Shown here: piece after piece, positions 47,773 through 59,204 of the stretch
Layout of the letters: each line of letters begins with the position of its first letter
Numbering within the stretch: position 1 is the first letter of the stretch
Source: Sclerodactyla briareus
Lineage: Eukaryota; Echinodermata; Holothuroidea; Dendrochirotida; Sclerodactylidae
Length of the DNA: 64,000 nucleotides
Assembly: GCA_026419785.1 (NCBI GenBank)
Contig: JAODTK010005892.1
Span: forward strand, 124,001 to 188,000
Reading direction: 5' to 3'
Position numbers and translations under genes: made by a program
The notes under the pieces: model-generated
Databases searched by the model: none
The model's input: only the letters and a program-made list of their open reading frames with translations
Told to the model about the DNA's origin: nothing

Positions 47773-47990
47773 GCGTGGTTTGTATGCGTCTCCGTGGAAG
47801 TACGCACAGCACGCACTGCCAATCTTTTGTGTATGGTACGCAATACAATTTACTTCGATTGAACCAACGCAATAAGTTACCCTAGCTGCTTATTTACTGT
47901 TTAGAGATACAAAGATATAGATCTAGAGATATAGATATCTCTAATCGCCTGGGTAATTCTTGATTTTGGGGTTGTAGAATTGGAATAATC

Positions 47991-48137
47991 TACAGCAGGT
48001 CGACTTTTGCTGGTTTCATAAACAGTCTCGACTCTGAATTTAACCAAATAACGAACTCGGCTGCGCCTCGTCCGTTATTTACCTTAATTCAGAGTCTCGG
48101 CTGTTTATTCACCAGTAAAAGTCTCCCGTTGCAGTTT
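47991..48137. mobile_element. Foldback element with arms of about 55 bp around a GGCTGCGCC loop
   Basis: GACTTTTGCTGGTTTCATAA, ACAGTCTCGACTCTGAATTT and AACCAAATAACGAAC (48002-48055) are mirrored by the reverse complement of 48070-48123 with few mismatches. The centre is CTCGGCTGCGCCTCG. Weaker pairing extends outward to about 47991 and 48137. No ORF is present. Confidence 0.75.
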
Positions 48138-48634
48138 ATCCCTTAACTAATGGTATATAAGGTGGCACACCCCCTATAGGCTCCCCCATTGACTTACACA
48201 CTAAACGGAGCCTCTTCACCACCCTGTAGAGACCAGTGGGGAGTTACACCAGGCGCAGGCAACCACACACCCCAGCCATTTGGTAGCTGCAACCGCCCTA
48301 TCATGGCACCTCTAATTTACCATACCTTGACCATTGAATTTTTGAGCTAGAGCAGCTTTAATTTAGCGACATGTTTCGGACACTCTGGCACTTGGGGAAA
48401 CCCATTCTGACTGTGGCCACAGGGAAGTTGGAAAAATTTTGAAAAACCTGACAGATTCATCCCAAATTTACATCATCTGTAATTTTTGAAATGCATGTAC
48501 TCTTCCAGATTAGGGCAGAATAGGATCCAGCAGACAAGAATAAATCCTCATAATCGGGTCTCAAAGGGAAAATTGAGGATCTATTTCTTTGAAGGGGAAC
48601 ACTCGGCGGTTGTACATCAAGTGTAATGGTGGTG
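48138..48634. other. Unassigned DNA
   Basis: No repeat partner, ORF of note or RNA gene was recognised. Confidence 0.4.
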
Positions 48635-49080
48635 TGCTACCATAAGTGGTGTTCAGAAATGTTAGGCCTAATAGTCATCCTGGGGTCAATTCCGGTCGTT
48701 TCATTCTATCCGGCAGTCGAGCGCTCTCTACTTCTACAGAATAAATCGAATGATCACGAAAGTTGCTCATCGTTATCGGCGACCATCGCTACACATGGGG
48801 TGTCCAGAGAATTGACGTCGAATAGTACGTATGGGGCCATTTTGGACAAAATGGTCACTTTGAGGTGAACAAAAACGCTTCTGTTACCCCGACTCACTTA
48901 GATTATCGTGATAGTTTTGATCAGTATAACCAACGGTTTTATTACCAATTGTGCGGGGATTCAAGATTAATGGTTATCTAGGGGTCACCTCAACGATATT
49001 GAAGTGATCTGAGTGTTTGCTCACTAACATTCAGGGATTTGGGGTGACATTAAATGATTTTGTGATAGGCACTTAAAGTT
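48635..49080 (+). repeat. Degenerate repeat, blocks 2 and 3 of a local family
   Basis: GTGTTCAGAAATGTTAGG, CTGGGGTCAATTCCGGT, CCGGCAGTCGAGCGCTCTCT and TTCTACAGAATAAATCGAAT parallel 47215-47425. A third, weaker round starts at about 48800 (GGGGTGTCCAGAGAATTGAC) and a fourth near 49028 (CATTCAGGGATTTGGGGTGA). The ORF at 48626-48868 lies in this repeat. Confidence 0.5.
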
Positions 49081-52000
49081 ACTCTACTCTGCTTTATCGT
49101 CACATTTAACTGCTGCAGGTTAATGGGAGCTGAGCTACTGTATTATTGATACTCTTGCATCACTACCTCAACAGCGTCTGGTACACTGGAACTACATACA
49201 CAACGATGTATGTAATCCCAGAACGTTGTGGGTATCGTATCGTAGTTTACACAACAGTTGTGTAGAGAATTTTCACGCAACTGCCTCCAAGTACCATATT
49301 AGGAGGAACAAGTCAGTGAGTGGAGGCTTTTCCGTCCGGCCCCCCACGAGCATTTCATCAACAAATCGGGCACTCCGCAAACATTTCCTTTTGTCTAACC
49401 TGAATTTCCTGAAACGCGCTGTTTCGGATGGTGTTTTCCGAATAGCTAGTGGTATCGTATTGTAGTTAGCATACCTTTTGTTATGGTTGGGAGCTTAGGG
49501 TGGGTGAAGCCAACCGCAGAATTTCTTCCGAGACAGTGCACATCGACACCCTACTTTGCACAATTTCCGCAATTATCTGCTAAATTTGTTGTCGTTTCAT
49601 TCCCGAAAATCCCATTTTTAAAGGTTTTAAGAGAAGCACGCCCTCACACTAGCTCAGCGCTATGTTCTTTGTGGTGTATATATATATAGTTACAAATAGC
49701 TAAGCGAGATTATTTCTTCCAATGATGGGTTCCAGCCTGGTATATACAATGTTGCATTATACACACGGTAACAAAGGCTCTTGCGGATATTCAATTTGTT
49801 CTCCACAGATATGAAGCAGCTTTTCCTTTCTTCTTCGTGGCACTCATTACGTCATGTGGTTTCGTCATCAGCCAGAATGATGTAGACCTGGTAACGACAA
49901 CGGCAACATGGTCCCATATATCTGCGTTGTTAATCATATATATCGAACAGGCAGTAGGGGGACGGTAGATAGTTATGTAGTCTATGCATATGTAAATGTT
50001 CATTCCTACTTGCTATTATTTATCCCCACTTCGAGGATGCTATGGTTTTGTGTTCGCCGTATATGCCGCCAGAAAAATTTTACGTTAGCGCATAGCTACT
50101 CCTCCCCAACCCATCCTTCGGTTGAGCCGAATTTTAGGCACACAGGTATACCCAATAAGGCCCGTTCGGAGTTACGTTACTGAGAGTAATGATTAGTGTC
50201 AAAGTTATAGGGAAATGACTGCAATTCGACGTTGAACGTCAGTGTGCAGAACGATCTTTCGAAACTCCCTGCCGAAAACCCGAATCCTCCCCACGAAACT
50301 TTACAGATCCCCGCATACTTATGAGCCTCACATCCGAAAAACATGGCATGAATTGGTTGCGTTCTCAAATAGTGGTGACAGATTAAGAATAAGCCGTAAC
50401 GATTTTGCTATGGGGGGAATCTGACCGAATCTCTTTTATTCCCCTGAACTGTTTTTGTGGTGAGCATGCGCACTTAGAACTAACGACTGCTTATATAACA
50501 GCTCCATGGTATACACGGAAGAAACATTCTGAAAGGGCTCGCAAATGGGTGTAGCCACTTTACTGCTGCCCTCAAAATATTTTCGAGATATTTCTTATGA
50601 GTTTGCCGGTTTTCTACGGAACTTGAGCTGTTGATGGATGTAGAATACATTCAATTACGGACAGAAAGTGGAGGTCAGTTATTTTGGACGGGTCATCGTA
50701 AGTCAATTGCATAATTTCGTGTATTTGAGTGCGAAATTGGCAAAGTAGGCCCGACGCGGGACCATAAGAATCAGCTCGATATCGTATGAGATTAACGTCG
50801 TCTTCCACTGGTCGATCGAACATGAGAGTCAGTGACCTTTTGGAGGCACTTGTCTGGCAGGAGGGGGGGGGGGCAAGAGGATTTCCCCGGTCAATATTGG
50901 AGCAACTCTGTGCAGAGGTCAGTCATTCCTGAGCAAGCACGCTCGTAGAGTCAATTTTTCACCGGTATGGATTGCCTGTTCCCTCCCTTCCTTCGTCTCT
51001 TTTCCTTCTTTTTCTCTTTCCCTTCTTCATATTTCTCCCTCTATTCCACTCCCTCTCTACTCTCTCTATCCTTCCCTCTTTTCCTCTCCTTTTTCCCGAG
51101 TTTCAATTCTTATAGTCGTACCCGTTAGGGGGCACTTCACTCCCGCCAGAAACCCTATTCGTGGGTGGGAAGCACACGTAGGCGGTTTTCCCGCTAACAG
51201 ACTTTCTATGACTGAAACGTGACCGGTCCATCGAAGTCACCTAATCGTGGTTTATTCTGCGTCAAGCTCAACATAGTATCGCTATTGTAAGAAACGGCTG
51301 AATCGTAGGCTATGAAACTAGCCGGACCATGTAAATCACACATGTGTGGGTGTGTCGTTAAATCAAATAGGCAAGCGAACATGGAGCAATTAAGTGAGAT
51401 TTGTGCTCAATAATGATTGGAAAGTATGGGCTCGTTCAATGTTGCCCACTTAAATCACGGATGCCAGGATCCGAACCGTAAAAAACATACCAATGTTCAT
51501 AACCTTGGACCCGCGCGTACTGGCATCTGCGCCAATGTCTTTTCTTTATCCAAACTTAGCTTCGGAGGCCGCTATAACCACTTCATGCGCCCTGAAAACT
51601 AGTTCCTCTTTTGGAAGTTTGCCGGGGCTGTCCCCAGTACACCAGTCTATGTGTGCAAAAGACATCACGTGCGTATGCTTTCTAATTGTTGGCGTCCGGG
51701 TCTACCCGACCTCCTGCGCCAGTGGTTGCGCCATTGTAATTTGTACTATATTACCTTCCGATTAGTCAATGATTTTGATAAATCTGCAAAAAATCCGACT
51801 TGGTGATGGTTGTTCCCCTAATCTACTATCTATATGCATGGGAAACATCCGTGAATAGAAATGAAGTAGACTCCTTGATTTCTTTGGTGTATATTGCTGG
51901 GATCACTGGGAGTTCTGTTGTGTTTCAATGTTGACTTCCGAGCTCGTATCACCTCTTCCGTCGTTTGAGAGGGGGGGGGGGGGGGGGGGGGGGGAGGTAC

Positions 52001-52097
52001 AACAAAAGCTGGGTACTGAATCAAAGACATAAGTCATTCTGTTTACGAATAATATTGGTCCCAAGGGTGCGATACACGGTACATGGTCGTCTCTGTC

Positions 52098-52132
<35 letters not shown>

Positions 52133-52204
52133 GAATTGAAAGGACGGTGTCGACCAAACACTTTTGGCGTTTAACAATTATTCTTTGATTCTGTGATTTT
52201 GCAG
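49081..52204. other. Unassigned DNA with low-complexity tracts
   Basis: It holds a polypyrimidine (CT-rich) tract at 50982-51098, 24 G at 51971-51994 and 27 A at 52102-52128. The reverse motif TATATAACAGCTCCATGG is at 50493-50510. At 50614-50823 both strands are open over the same bases, so neither reading can be preferred. No gene was recognised. Confidence 0.4.
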
Positions 52205-52298
52205 GGCTTCCTGTCGAGGGCTGTGTTCCTCCGGCGGTCAGTGGAGATGTCCAGAGTGGATCGGACAGCCTGTTCTGAGCGATTGCCTGAGGCAGCAG
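52205..52298 (+). CDS. Exon-like segment 1 of an unidentified gene (94 nt)
   Basis: It is preceded by a pyrimidine-rich acceptor (TTTGATTCTGTGATTTTGCAG, ending 52204) and followed by the donor GGTATGG. Two frames are open. The one that leaves phase 0 at the donor reads, after one base, ASCRGLCSSGGQW, then RCPEWIGQPVLSDCLRQQ. The Cys and Trp spacing (C..GG.W..P......C) is loosely like extracellular Cys-rich modules, but this is not an assignment. The phase matches the next candidate exon at 56461, which would make a 4162-nt intron. Splice-like strings arise by chance in this much DNA. Confidence 0.25.
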
Positions 52299-53157
52299 GT
52301 ATGGCGCTCTTTATATTCTAACTCCTGTGTGTGTTTTAGGTGGGGTGCTGTTCGCCGGTATGTCCAAGTCCTAGGAGTAGCTTGGGGGAAGGGATGCAGA
52401 CAGGGTATGATATTTTTTATGCGCCCCGCCTGGGTCGGCTCTGCTGTTGATCTTCAAAACCATAAAACCGCCACCTATAGAGTACGGGATCCTTGACCGC
52501 GTTTTGGTACACGGAGGTTGGGGGGGGGGGGGGGTGTGGGATTTACAAATATGCACAACACCCGAATTGCTGGCTGCACCCGTCTCTGCGGCGCCAAAAT
52601 TACACTCGCTAACAACTTTCGAGCACGTTCCTCACTTTTGCAACTTTTGCCAAAATTTGCCATGAATATGCTCTTTTTCTTCTCTTGATTTATAGTGATT
52701 CCATCTGTTCAGGAACTTCTTTCGATATCTGTGTTTCACACCGAACCAATAACAAAGAAGGGTTCACGGTGCAAGCCGAGCATGAGAAACTCCGAGAACT
52801 CCTGTTTTAAACTTATCATAACGAGACGACCCAGCGTAATCACACCACTGTATCATTGGCAACCTTCGCCCTACGGAAATACGGACTAATGCTGGAGGGA
52901 CGGACCACCAAGGACTGTTTCAGTATGACATGTGAGTAGAACGAGAACTATTCGTTGAGCGTGTGCTCGGTCGTTCAATCGACGCTCTACACCAAGGGTA
53001 CGGCTATAAATTGATATGGCGAGGTAGCGTTGAATGAGCATGCATCCCTTCGGTCGCCTCTTATGACGATAAATAACATCGCGGAAACGCTCCCAGTCCA
53101 TACGATATCGCTCCATAAAGTTCGGATTATGAAACACTAGCGTAATTTGCTGGCCAC
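52299..53157. other. Unassigned DNA (intron if the exon pair is real)
   Basis: It contains a G run at 52519-52532. No gene or repeat partner was recognised. Confidence 0.4.
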
Positions 53158-53630
53158 AATTTTGATTTGATTTGATTTGACCCTGGCCGTCATGATCGTG
53201 GTGATCCCCGGCGATAACTCGCCTTCTCTTCTCGACTAGTGCTCAGATGAATAACGAGTCAGGGGTGTAACCAATCCAACCTTCTCCCGGGACCGCCATT
53301 TTTACATCTCCAATCCGAAAGGACTATCAGTGAACTCCAGGACTCGACCACTTGATCTCGGAACCTGGAGGAGCGGAAAGTTCACGTTTCAACGTGACTG
53401 CTCACAGCTGAATGACGAGACTTTATTTGCAAATATCCAGTAACAAATCCCAGTAACCCCAGAAAAATCAATGTATCACAGCGGAACCATGAAGTGAAGA
53501 CCTCGCCCATCGCAATGCAAGTGCAGCACTAGGAAATTGGACCGTTACCAATGGGATTCGAACCCGGAATATTTTGGTTGTGAAGTTCCACTGATACCAC
53601 TTACCATTGCTTCCGCCCCTACCATTCTTC
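53158..53630 (-). mobile_element. tRNA-derived SINE (Val-like head) with (AAATC)n tail
   Basis: On the minus strand a tRNA-like head begins near 53614. The A-box-like TGGTAAGTGGT is at 53606-53596 and the B box GGTTCGAATCC at 53564-53554. Their spacing is that of a tRNA gene. The segment GTGGTATCA...CTTCACA resembles tRNA-Val with anticodon CAC. The anticodon and acceptor stems do not pair well, so it is not a working tRNA. About 370 bases of unrelated body follow and end in four CAAAT/AAATC units (53158-53180). Pol III boxes plus body plus simple tail is the standard SINE layout; retrotransposition would need a partner LINE. Confidence 0.68.
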
Positions 53631-54737
53631 CGCCCCTACCATCCTCCGCACACGTTCGCGACGACAGCTCGAGTTTTTGAACTCACGGTCTCTGCTAAAT
53701 GCACGGTGGTGGGGGGGGTGGGCGTGGACTTAGACAGACAATGCTCACTTAGTTTGTGATGTGAAGACCATGTCAATGACAAGGGCAGTTGGGGCACGGC
53801 GCGCATCATGTTATGTGACCGTATATTCAGGCCAAGCTTCGGTTGGGCTGTACTGAGCGCCTGTCCACGTTGGCCTCCAACCACTACGTGTAAAGACGTG
53901 CCAATATTAGCCTCTATTTAATTTGAAATGATAAGTTTGCCTTCAACTGCCCACCCTCACAGTGAAGCTTTATGTTGAATAGGTTCGCTCAGGAATGTTG
54001 TATTTCAGCCAATCGGTGTGTAACAAGACATAATGCAGCACCCCTTCCGTCCGTTTTGGTGTTCACTGACAGTCCCCTGAGTTGAACCATAGAACAAGTG
54101 GTTTCATGACCTCATCCAGTTATATGATAACCTAATGGTTGAGTCCTACTATTTGTATCTCGTCAGAAAAACTTCATCTACTACCAGCAGTTTTTAACAA
54201 CACAGCATGCAGTTCCAACAAATATCAGCCGTTTACAAAAACGGAGCAGCCGTGTTTCAAACAACGGACCCACATCGCGACGAACCACAGAGGCCAATAA
54301 AACTTTTGAAAAACTGTAACAACAAAAATTGGCGGTGAAATCCAGTGTACTATATCAGGGGGCGTCCAGCGTGACATCGCGAACGACCTCAACGTGGACG
54401 TCACCACCACCATCTCAAGTATTGTCAGTTAACGTGATATGTGAGCCATGTCTAGACGGCTAGGAAAATTTTGTCGACTACGGAAAATTATATTATGAGT
54501 AGATGGCCGATCGCCGACCATGTTTTCAGTCTACTGCGCGTGTTTTTTTTTTCTTCTCCATTATACAGTAGGAACGCGTCGATCTGCCAAGTTACTGCTA
54601 CTGTCCCCTTTCACGGTTCGAGTTCGGGACGGCCATGGTTCTCATTCGTGACTATCCGTAGGGAAACCGATGTAGACGGCAAACCGTCCGGGACCCGTAC
54701 CCACAGTCGCGATTCCGTAGCCCGGTTTTTTCCGTAG
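53631..54737. other. Unassigned DNA
   Basis: No recognised gene. Opposed ORFs at 53636-53884 and 54225-54413 have no family match. Confidence 0.4.
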
Positions 54738-55000
54738 CTAAATTTTCGACATGTTCAAAAATAGTTTCTTTTCCGTCACTAATCGTAGGTGAACGTATAT
54801 AAAGCATCGTAGTACAACCGAGGCACCGTAGCACAAGCTTGGAAAACCCATCACATAACCGCAATTGTTCATTGGCAAAACCTGACCACTTCCGTACCAC
54901 AACCATACTGCATCCTTAGCCTTTCCGTTGACACCCCAGTTCCATAGTGGGAGGTGTTCAACCGTGTCAAAGGCCCGCAGGTTTCCAAGCGTCGTCATAA
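54738..55000 (-). mobile_element. Possible reverse transcriptase scrap, minus strand
   Basis: The minus-strand frame includes NLRAFDTVEHLPL, then WGVNGKAKDAVWLWYGSG. It resembles the first RT block of LINEs (KAFDTVxHxxL ... GVxGKxxxxIxxxYxxS). No catalytic box was found beyond it, and the resemblance is limited to about 35 residues. Confidence 0.3.
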
Positions 55001-56102
55001 CGTAGCAAAACCGCGGTCCAAACCGTGAAAGTGAGACTGGGGCATTATGCGGGTCTGGGTGATTTCAACCTATACAGTAAGGGTTCACACTGTCAACATT
55101 AGTCTGACCAGACAAAGTATCACAACGACAAACGATCGGACCCGCTCGGTTTGGGCCCGAGATTCACTCGCCGGTAGAGCGTTTGACTCGAACGTAGTCC
55201 AACTTTAGGCGAGATGGATATGGCGTGTAAATCAGGCATAAAACATAATGACGTCGCTCACCTGAGTGATATGATAATTTGATGCGAAGCAAATTAAATT
55301 TTGTGCTGATTCAAGTGAAACAGACGATGTTTACGGTTGAATTGGAATGATTCGTTGTAGGACTGCCATTATTGCATTTTTCCACACTGCAACGTTCACC
55401 CTTATGGGAATATATATTGGAGACATTCATCCCCCCCCCCCCCTCCCCACCTATTGAAAATTCCGTCAGACGGTCTTCAATTTTATTGCATATTCAGGAG
55501 GACCCTTGATTGTTGTCCGACTACAACAAAAAGCTTTGGTTGGATTGATAGTTGTCACTGTAGATTTCGAGATATTTGAATAAATAGATTACTTAAGTGC
55601 GTAGCTTTTGGGATTAGATTTGTCACAGTCGTTCCGAACAGCAGTAGTGTTGTTGTAATGGGTTAGGAACTACCTGAACTTGCAATAGCGTCAATACAGG
55701 TAACACATCATATGGAAACACACGTAACTGTGACCATCGACCTATTGTTAGGGTACTCCAAACAGCGAAGAGTATTAAATGGAACGACTGTTTTGTCCTA
55801 ATGGCTGCAGACAATGTTCATTCATATCTGTAGGGACATAACGATTCTCCGAACAGGAGAATCTCAGAATCGCCTAAACAGGGCATCTCCCGGGACTGAT
55901 TATTATACAAGTTGACAAAGATTTCGACTCGATTTCTTCACCTTCTCAAGCCAGAATTCGTCAGATTGAGACCGAGAGAATAACACCGGAGTTAGTAGCG
56001 CGTCGATGGATAAACAAGTCGATTCAGTTCAGGAATCAGTAGCTATATATGCAGCACCAAAAAAATCAACATAAGGATAAATTGGGGCAGGATAATTCCG
56101 TT
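55001..56102. other. Unassigned DNA
   Basis: It contains a C run at about 55432-55442. No gene or repeat partner was recognised. Confidence 0.4.
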
Positions 56103-56275
56103 GTTTACCGAACATACATACAATACAATACATACTACATACATAACAAACAATACATACATACTACATCATACATACATACTACATACATACATACATC
56201 CATACATCATCATACATACATACAAAATACATACTTACATACATCCATACATACATACATACATACGTCTCTTTC
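56103..56275 (+). repeat. (CATA)n microsatellite
   Basis: CATA repeats with one-base slips and TACATC/CATCAT variants. ORFs reading THTYIH... across it are artefacts. Confidence 0.96.
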
Positions 56276-56460
56276 CTCACCGTCTTATCATTATCGCTTC
56301 AGATGACCCCCAGGGATTGTGCTCTGATTCCTCCATCCCCAAGTTCCAAACATGTGGTTGCGCCCTGTCGAGAGTCGCGCCCATGAAAAAAATTTCCTTG
56401 AATGTGGCTTGGTAGCCGACCAGGCTTGTTAACATAGTGTTATTTTTTTCTTTTCTACAG

Positions 56461-56601
56461 AATCCATTTATTGGAATCTTAGGACAACATATCTTCATCG
56501 TCGGTGTAGTGTGGGCTCCTGATTATCACTCCGTGTCTTCTGTGTATGCTAATCTTCTGCCTGAACGGGACGCAAACAGCAGGAAAAACACGACGCAAAG
56601 A
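56461..56601 (+). CDS. Exon-like segment 2 of an unidentified gene (141 nt, phase 0-0)
   Basis: The acceptor is strong: a T/C-rich tract, TTTTTTTCTTTTCTACAG, ending 56460. The donor AGAGTAAGT follows 56601. The 141 nt are open in the phase-0 frame and encode 47 residues: NPFIGILGQHIFIVGVVWAP, then DYHSVSSVYANLLPERDA, then NSRKNTTQR. The first 18 residues are hydrophobic enough for part of a membrane segment; the rest is polar. I recognise no family. Its entry phase fits the segment at 52205-52298. A terminal-exon candidate with an AG acceptor lies at 59408. It has the best splice context noticed in the window, but it could still be chance. Confidence 0.35.
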
Positions 56602-56764
56602 GTAAGTTCAAATGGATCATGTTGACATGTTCAAATGCTAACTCCTCCTTCCATCTAATCATCCAAGGAACGCGAACGCATTGGTGTGAATGGTTGAATA
56701 CTATAGAATGACTAAATGAAGGAGCTAATAATTGTTGATCAAACCAATAATGAACTAGACATGT

Positions 56765-57540
56765 TTAGGTGGGTACCGCCGACGTGTAATCCCTGCAGAA
56801 ACCGCCTTTGTGTACCTTCGTTTGATGAGGCACAATACTTATTGTGACCCCCAGTGACTTGTGTAATGTCCCTACCGTTGTTCAAGTCCACCTGTAAAAA
56901 CCAAATTTTGCTTGAATACGACAGTTTGAAAGTCGATGATTATGCAACTTTGACCTCCTGTGACCTTGAAATGGACCTTTCATGTTGTATAGGACTAACA
57001 CATTCCACATCCACCTGAGTTTTGTTCAAATCCGCGACAGTTATAAAAAATTGCGAAAAACCACACAACTCTGACCTCTTCTGACCTTTAAATCAACATC
57101 ATGTTATTCGGGACCAACTTCGCCCCACCCACCAAGTTTCGTCGGAAAACGGGACTAACTCTGTATTTCGCGAAAAACACACGACCAAATTTGACAGCTT
57201 TTGTGACCTTGAAATCACCGTCATGTTTTTCGGGACCATCTTTTGTCCCACCCACCAAGTTTCGTGTTAAAGCGGAATAAACTCAATATTCGTGTAAAAC
57301 GCGAAATAGAGGCAGCAGACATTCAGTATGCCCACGTTCTGAACCCATCCGAGATTTCACTAAGGGGCGCGGTCATGTGTCCCAAGTTTCAGATCAATCG
57401 AAAAAAAGCTTGAAGAGTAATATTGGTGTGCTTACCGCCCGAAGTTCCCGGCGGCGGAGGTGGCGGCGGTTACGCACCCAAAACCGAAAACACTACTCGT
57501 GTCGCGGGGATCTAATGAAAAAACTAAATGCAAGGCCGTA
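56765..57540 (+). repeat. Composite dispersed repeat, copy 3, with three tandem GTGACC units
   Basis: Inverted relative to the copies at 37.3 and 39.9 kb. It starts with CCGCCGACGTGTAATCCCTG, CAGAAACCGCCTTTGTGTAC (56776 on). Three diverged units of about 115-120 bp follow (about 56935-57050, 57060-57175 and 57176-57300). Each has TGACCT, TTGAAATcA-type, TTCGGGACCA, CCCACCCACCAAGTTTCG and GCGAAA blocks. The repeat ends with CAAGTTTCAGATCAATCG, a GGCGGCGG block and GATCTAATG. Copies 1 and 2 have only one clear GTGACC unit, so the internal tandem number varies. Confidence 0.78.
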
Positions 57541-59200
57541 GGCGCGTCGTAGGAAGCGGGTGAGGGTAGCTGTTATTTTGAAACAGGCGTTTGCTTTGTT
57601 CACCTCGTATCAGTCTCAATCACTTTCTAGTGCAGGATGACCCTGTGAACCAATTGGTGATTTGCCCTACTCTAAACAAACGCCCTGTGACTTCGTTCTG
57701 ACTCGCTGTGCGAGTGAATTCATGGGCGTGGTCCAAGTGGGTGGTGTTGTGATCGTCAACGTTGAGGGCGCAATCGGGACATTCTATCTTTCACTAATTA
57801 CGGGAAACGGCATTTCTAGCTGAAATAAAAAAAATTTACTTCGATTGGTCTGATTTGGAATTGTTCAACACCTCCAACAAAATTTGGGCATACGTTAGAT
57901 TGATATGTCTTTTGTTTTTAGGTTGCCCATTTGAAGGATTCATATTTTTCTGAACTCTGCGGCGGATACCAAGCAAGCCGCAAATAACGCCTAGCGCTAG
58001 CCGAAACAGTGTGCTTCGGTCAATTTCAGGCTTCAAATGCATCATTCCTTCCGGATAATTCTCATTTCGGTGCTGTATAGGTTATTGTAAGTCTTCTGTA
58101 AATAATTCATGACCTAAAAATGATGGGGGCGATTTTCCGCGAATTTATTCTGGTTTCTTCTCCCATCCATATCAACTCCCGTTTGTGGCTACTGATGACT
58201 GACACATACGTCAACTGAATAGTATGAGGCAAAATCCGCAATTGGGTGGATTTGTCAAATGAAGTCCTGCCGACAATATGTTTGAGTGATATTCGAGACC
58301 GGGTATAACTGAGAGCGATAGCCCCCCGCTTTCTAGAAACCACTTCTCATATCGTCTGCTTCATGCAGGGCAGTGTGCGGGTGGGGGGGGGGGTGGGCTG
58401 AGAGGCGGCCATCCCCCGTGAAAAATGTTGAGGGGACGGAATACCAATCCCCCCCCCCCACTTTTCGAGTCTAGAGACCCCTTCGATTCTTCAAACAGCA
58501 TTCATGCTGTTCCCACTTTCCCCACTTCTATACGCGATTGCTTGAATTCTATTTTTAATCTCATTTTTTTTTCCTATAAACATCCAGAGAATGTCAGCAT
58601 TTTCGTCGCGCGTGATAGCAATACTCCTTTCGTCGATTAACACAGGCCTATTTACAATGACTGCCGTGATTGGCTTTCGGGTATTTATAGGAATCCATTG
58701 TGTCCTATTGTTAGGATTGTACATAAGGGATTAAATTCACGTACAGCCAATGCGGAAAAATCTGGGTATTTACCCTCTTCCGTTGCTGTATTGTTGTAAA
58801 TATCAGGCGCGATCAGAGGGGGGCGCACCCGCGTGCGCCCCCCCCCTAAATAGTCCTCGAGAGTATTTTTTTTTTGACGGGCCTGCGATTTGAAGTTAAA
58901 GTGACACACATCCCATCCTGCCATCTGTACCACCGTCAGAAAAGCACCACTATGCGAAGGGTTGAATTGTTTAGGTATCTTGCTCCTCCAAAGCTATCGC
59001 GTATCTGGCAATGGCAAATTTCTACTATGAGTTACGGCCGCGGCGCTGTCACAGGGCTATAATGTTTGCCGACGACAATATGTGGTGATTCCCCAGCGTT
59101 AGAGGGGCAACGCGCTTTGAATGTGTGCGGCGAACACGAAACTCTCTTTTGATGATGAATAAATACATTCCGGTCGCAGATTTGTAGCCATGTGCGTCAA
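57541..59200. other. Unassigned DNA
   Basis: Minus-strand ORFs at 57836-58045, 58107-58343 and 58491-58724 follow one another and have protein-like composition. None shows a recognised motif or clear splice context. G/C runs are at 58382-58393 and 58449-58458. A GGGGGGCGCA...TGCGCCCCCC hairpin is at about 58817-58846. Confidence 0.35.
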
Positions 59201-59204
59201 TAGG

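Noticed and set aside
50614..50823. Protein-like ORFs on both strands
   Set aside because: Both strands are open over the same bases and neither has a recognised family or clear splice signals, so no strand can be preferred.
51493..51765. 90-codon plus-strand ORF
   Set aside because: Composition rich in S, A and C is typical of antisense or chance frames; the minus-strand reading is also interrupted by stops.
53541..53614. Functional tRNA-Val gene
   Set aside because: A and B boxes are present, but the acceptor and anticodon stems do not pair, and the sequence continues into a tailed body; a SINE is the better explanation.
56049..56415. ORFs reading THTYIHTTYIH
   Set aside because: Translations of the (CATA)n microsatellite.
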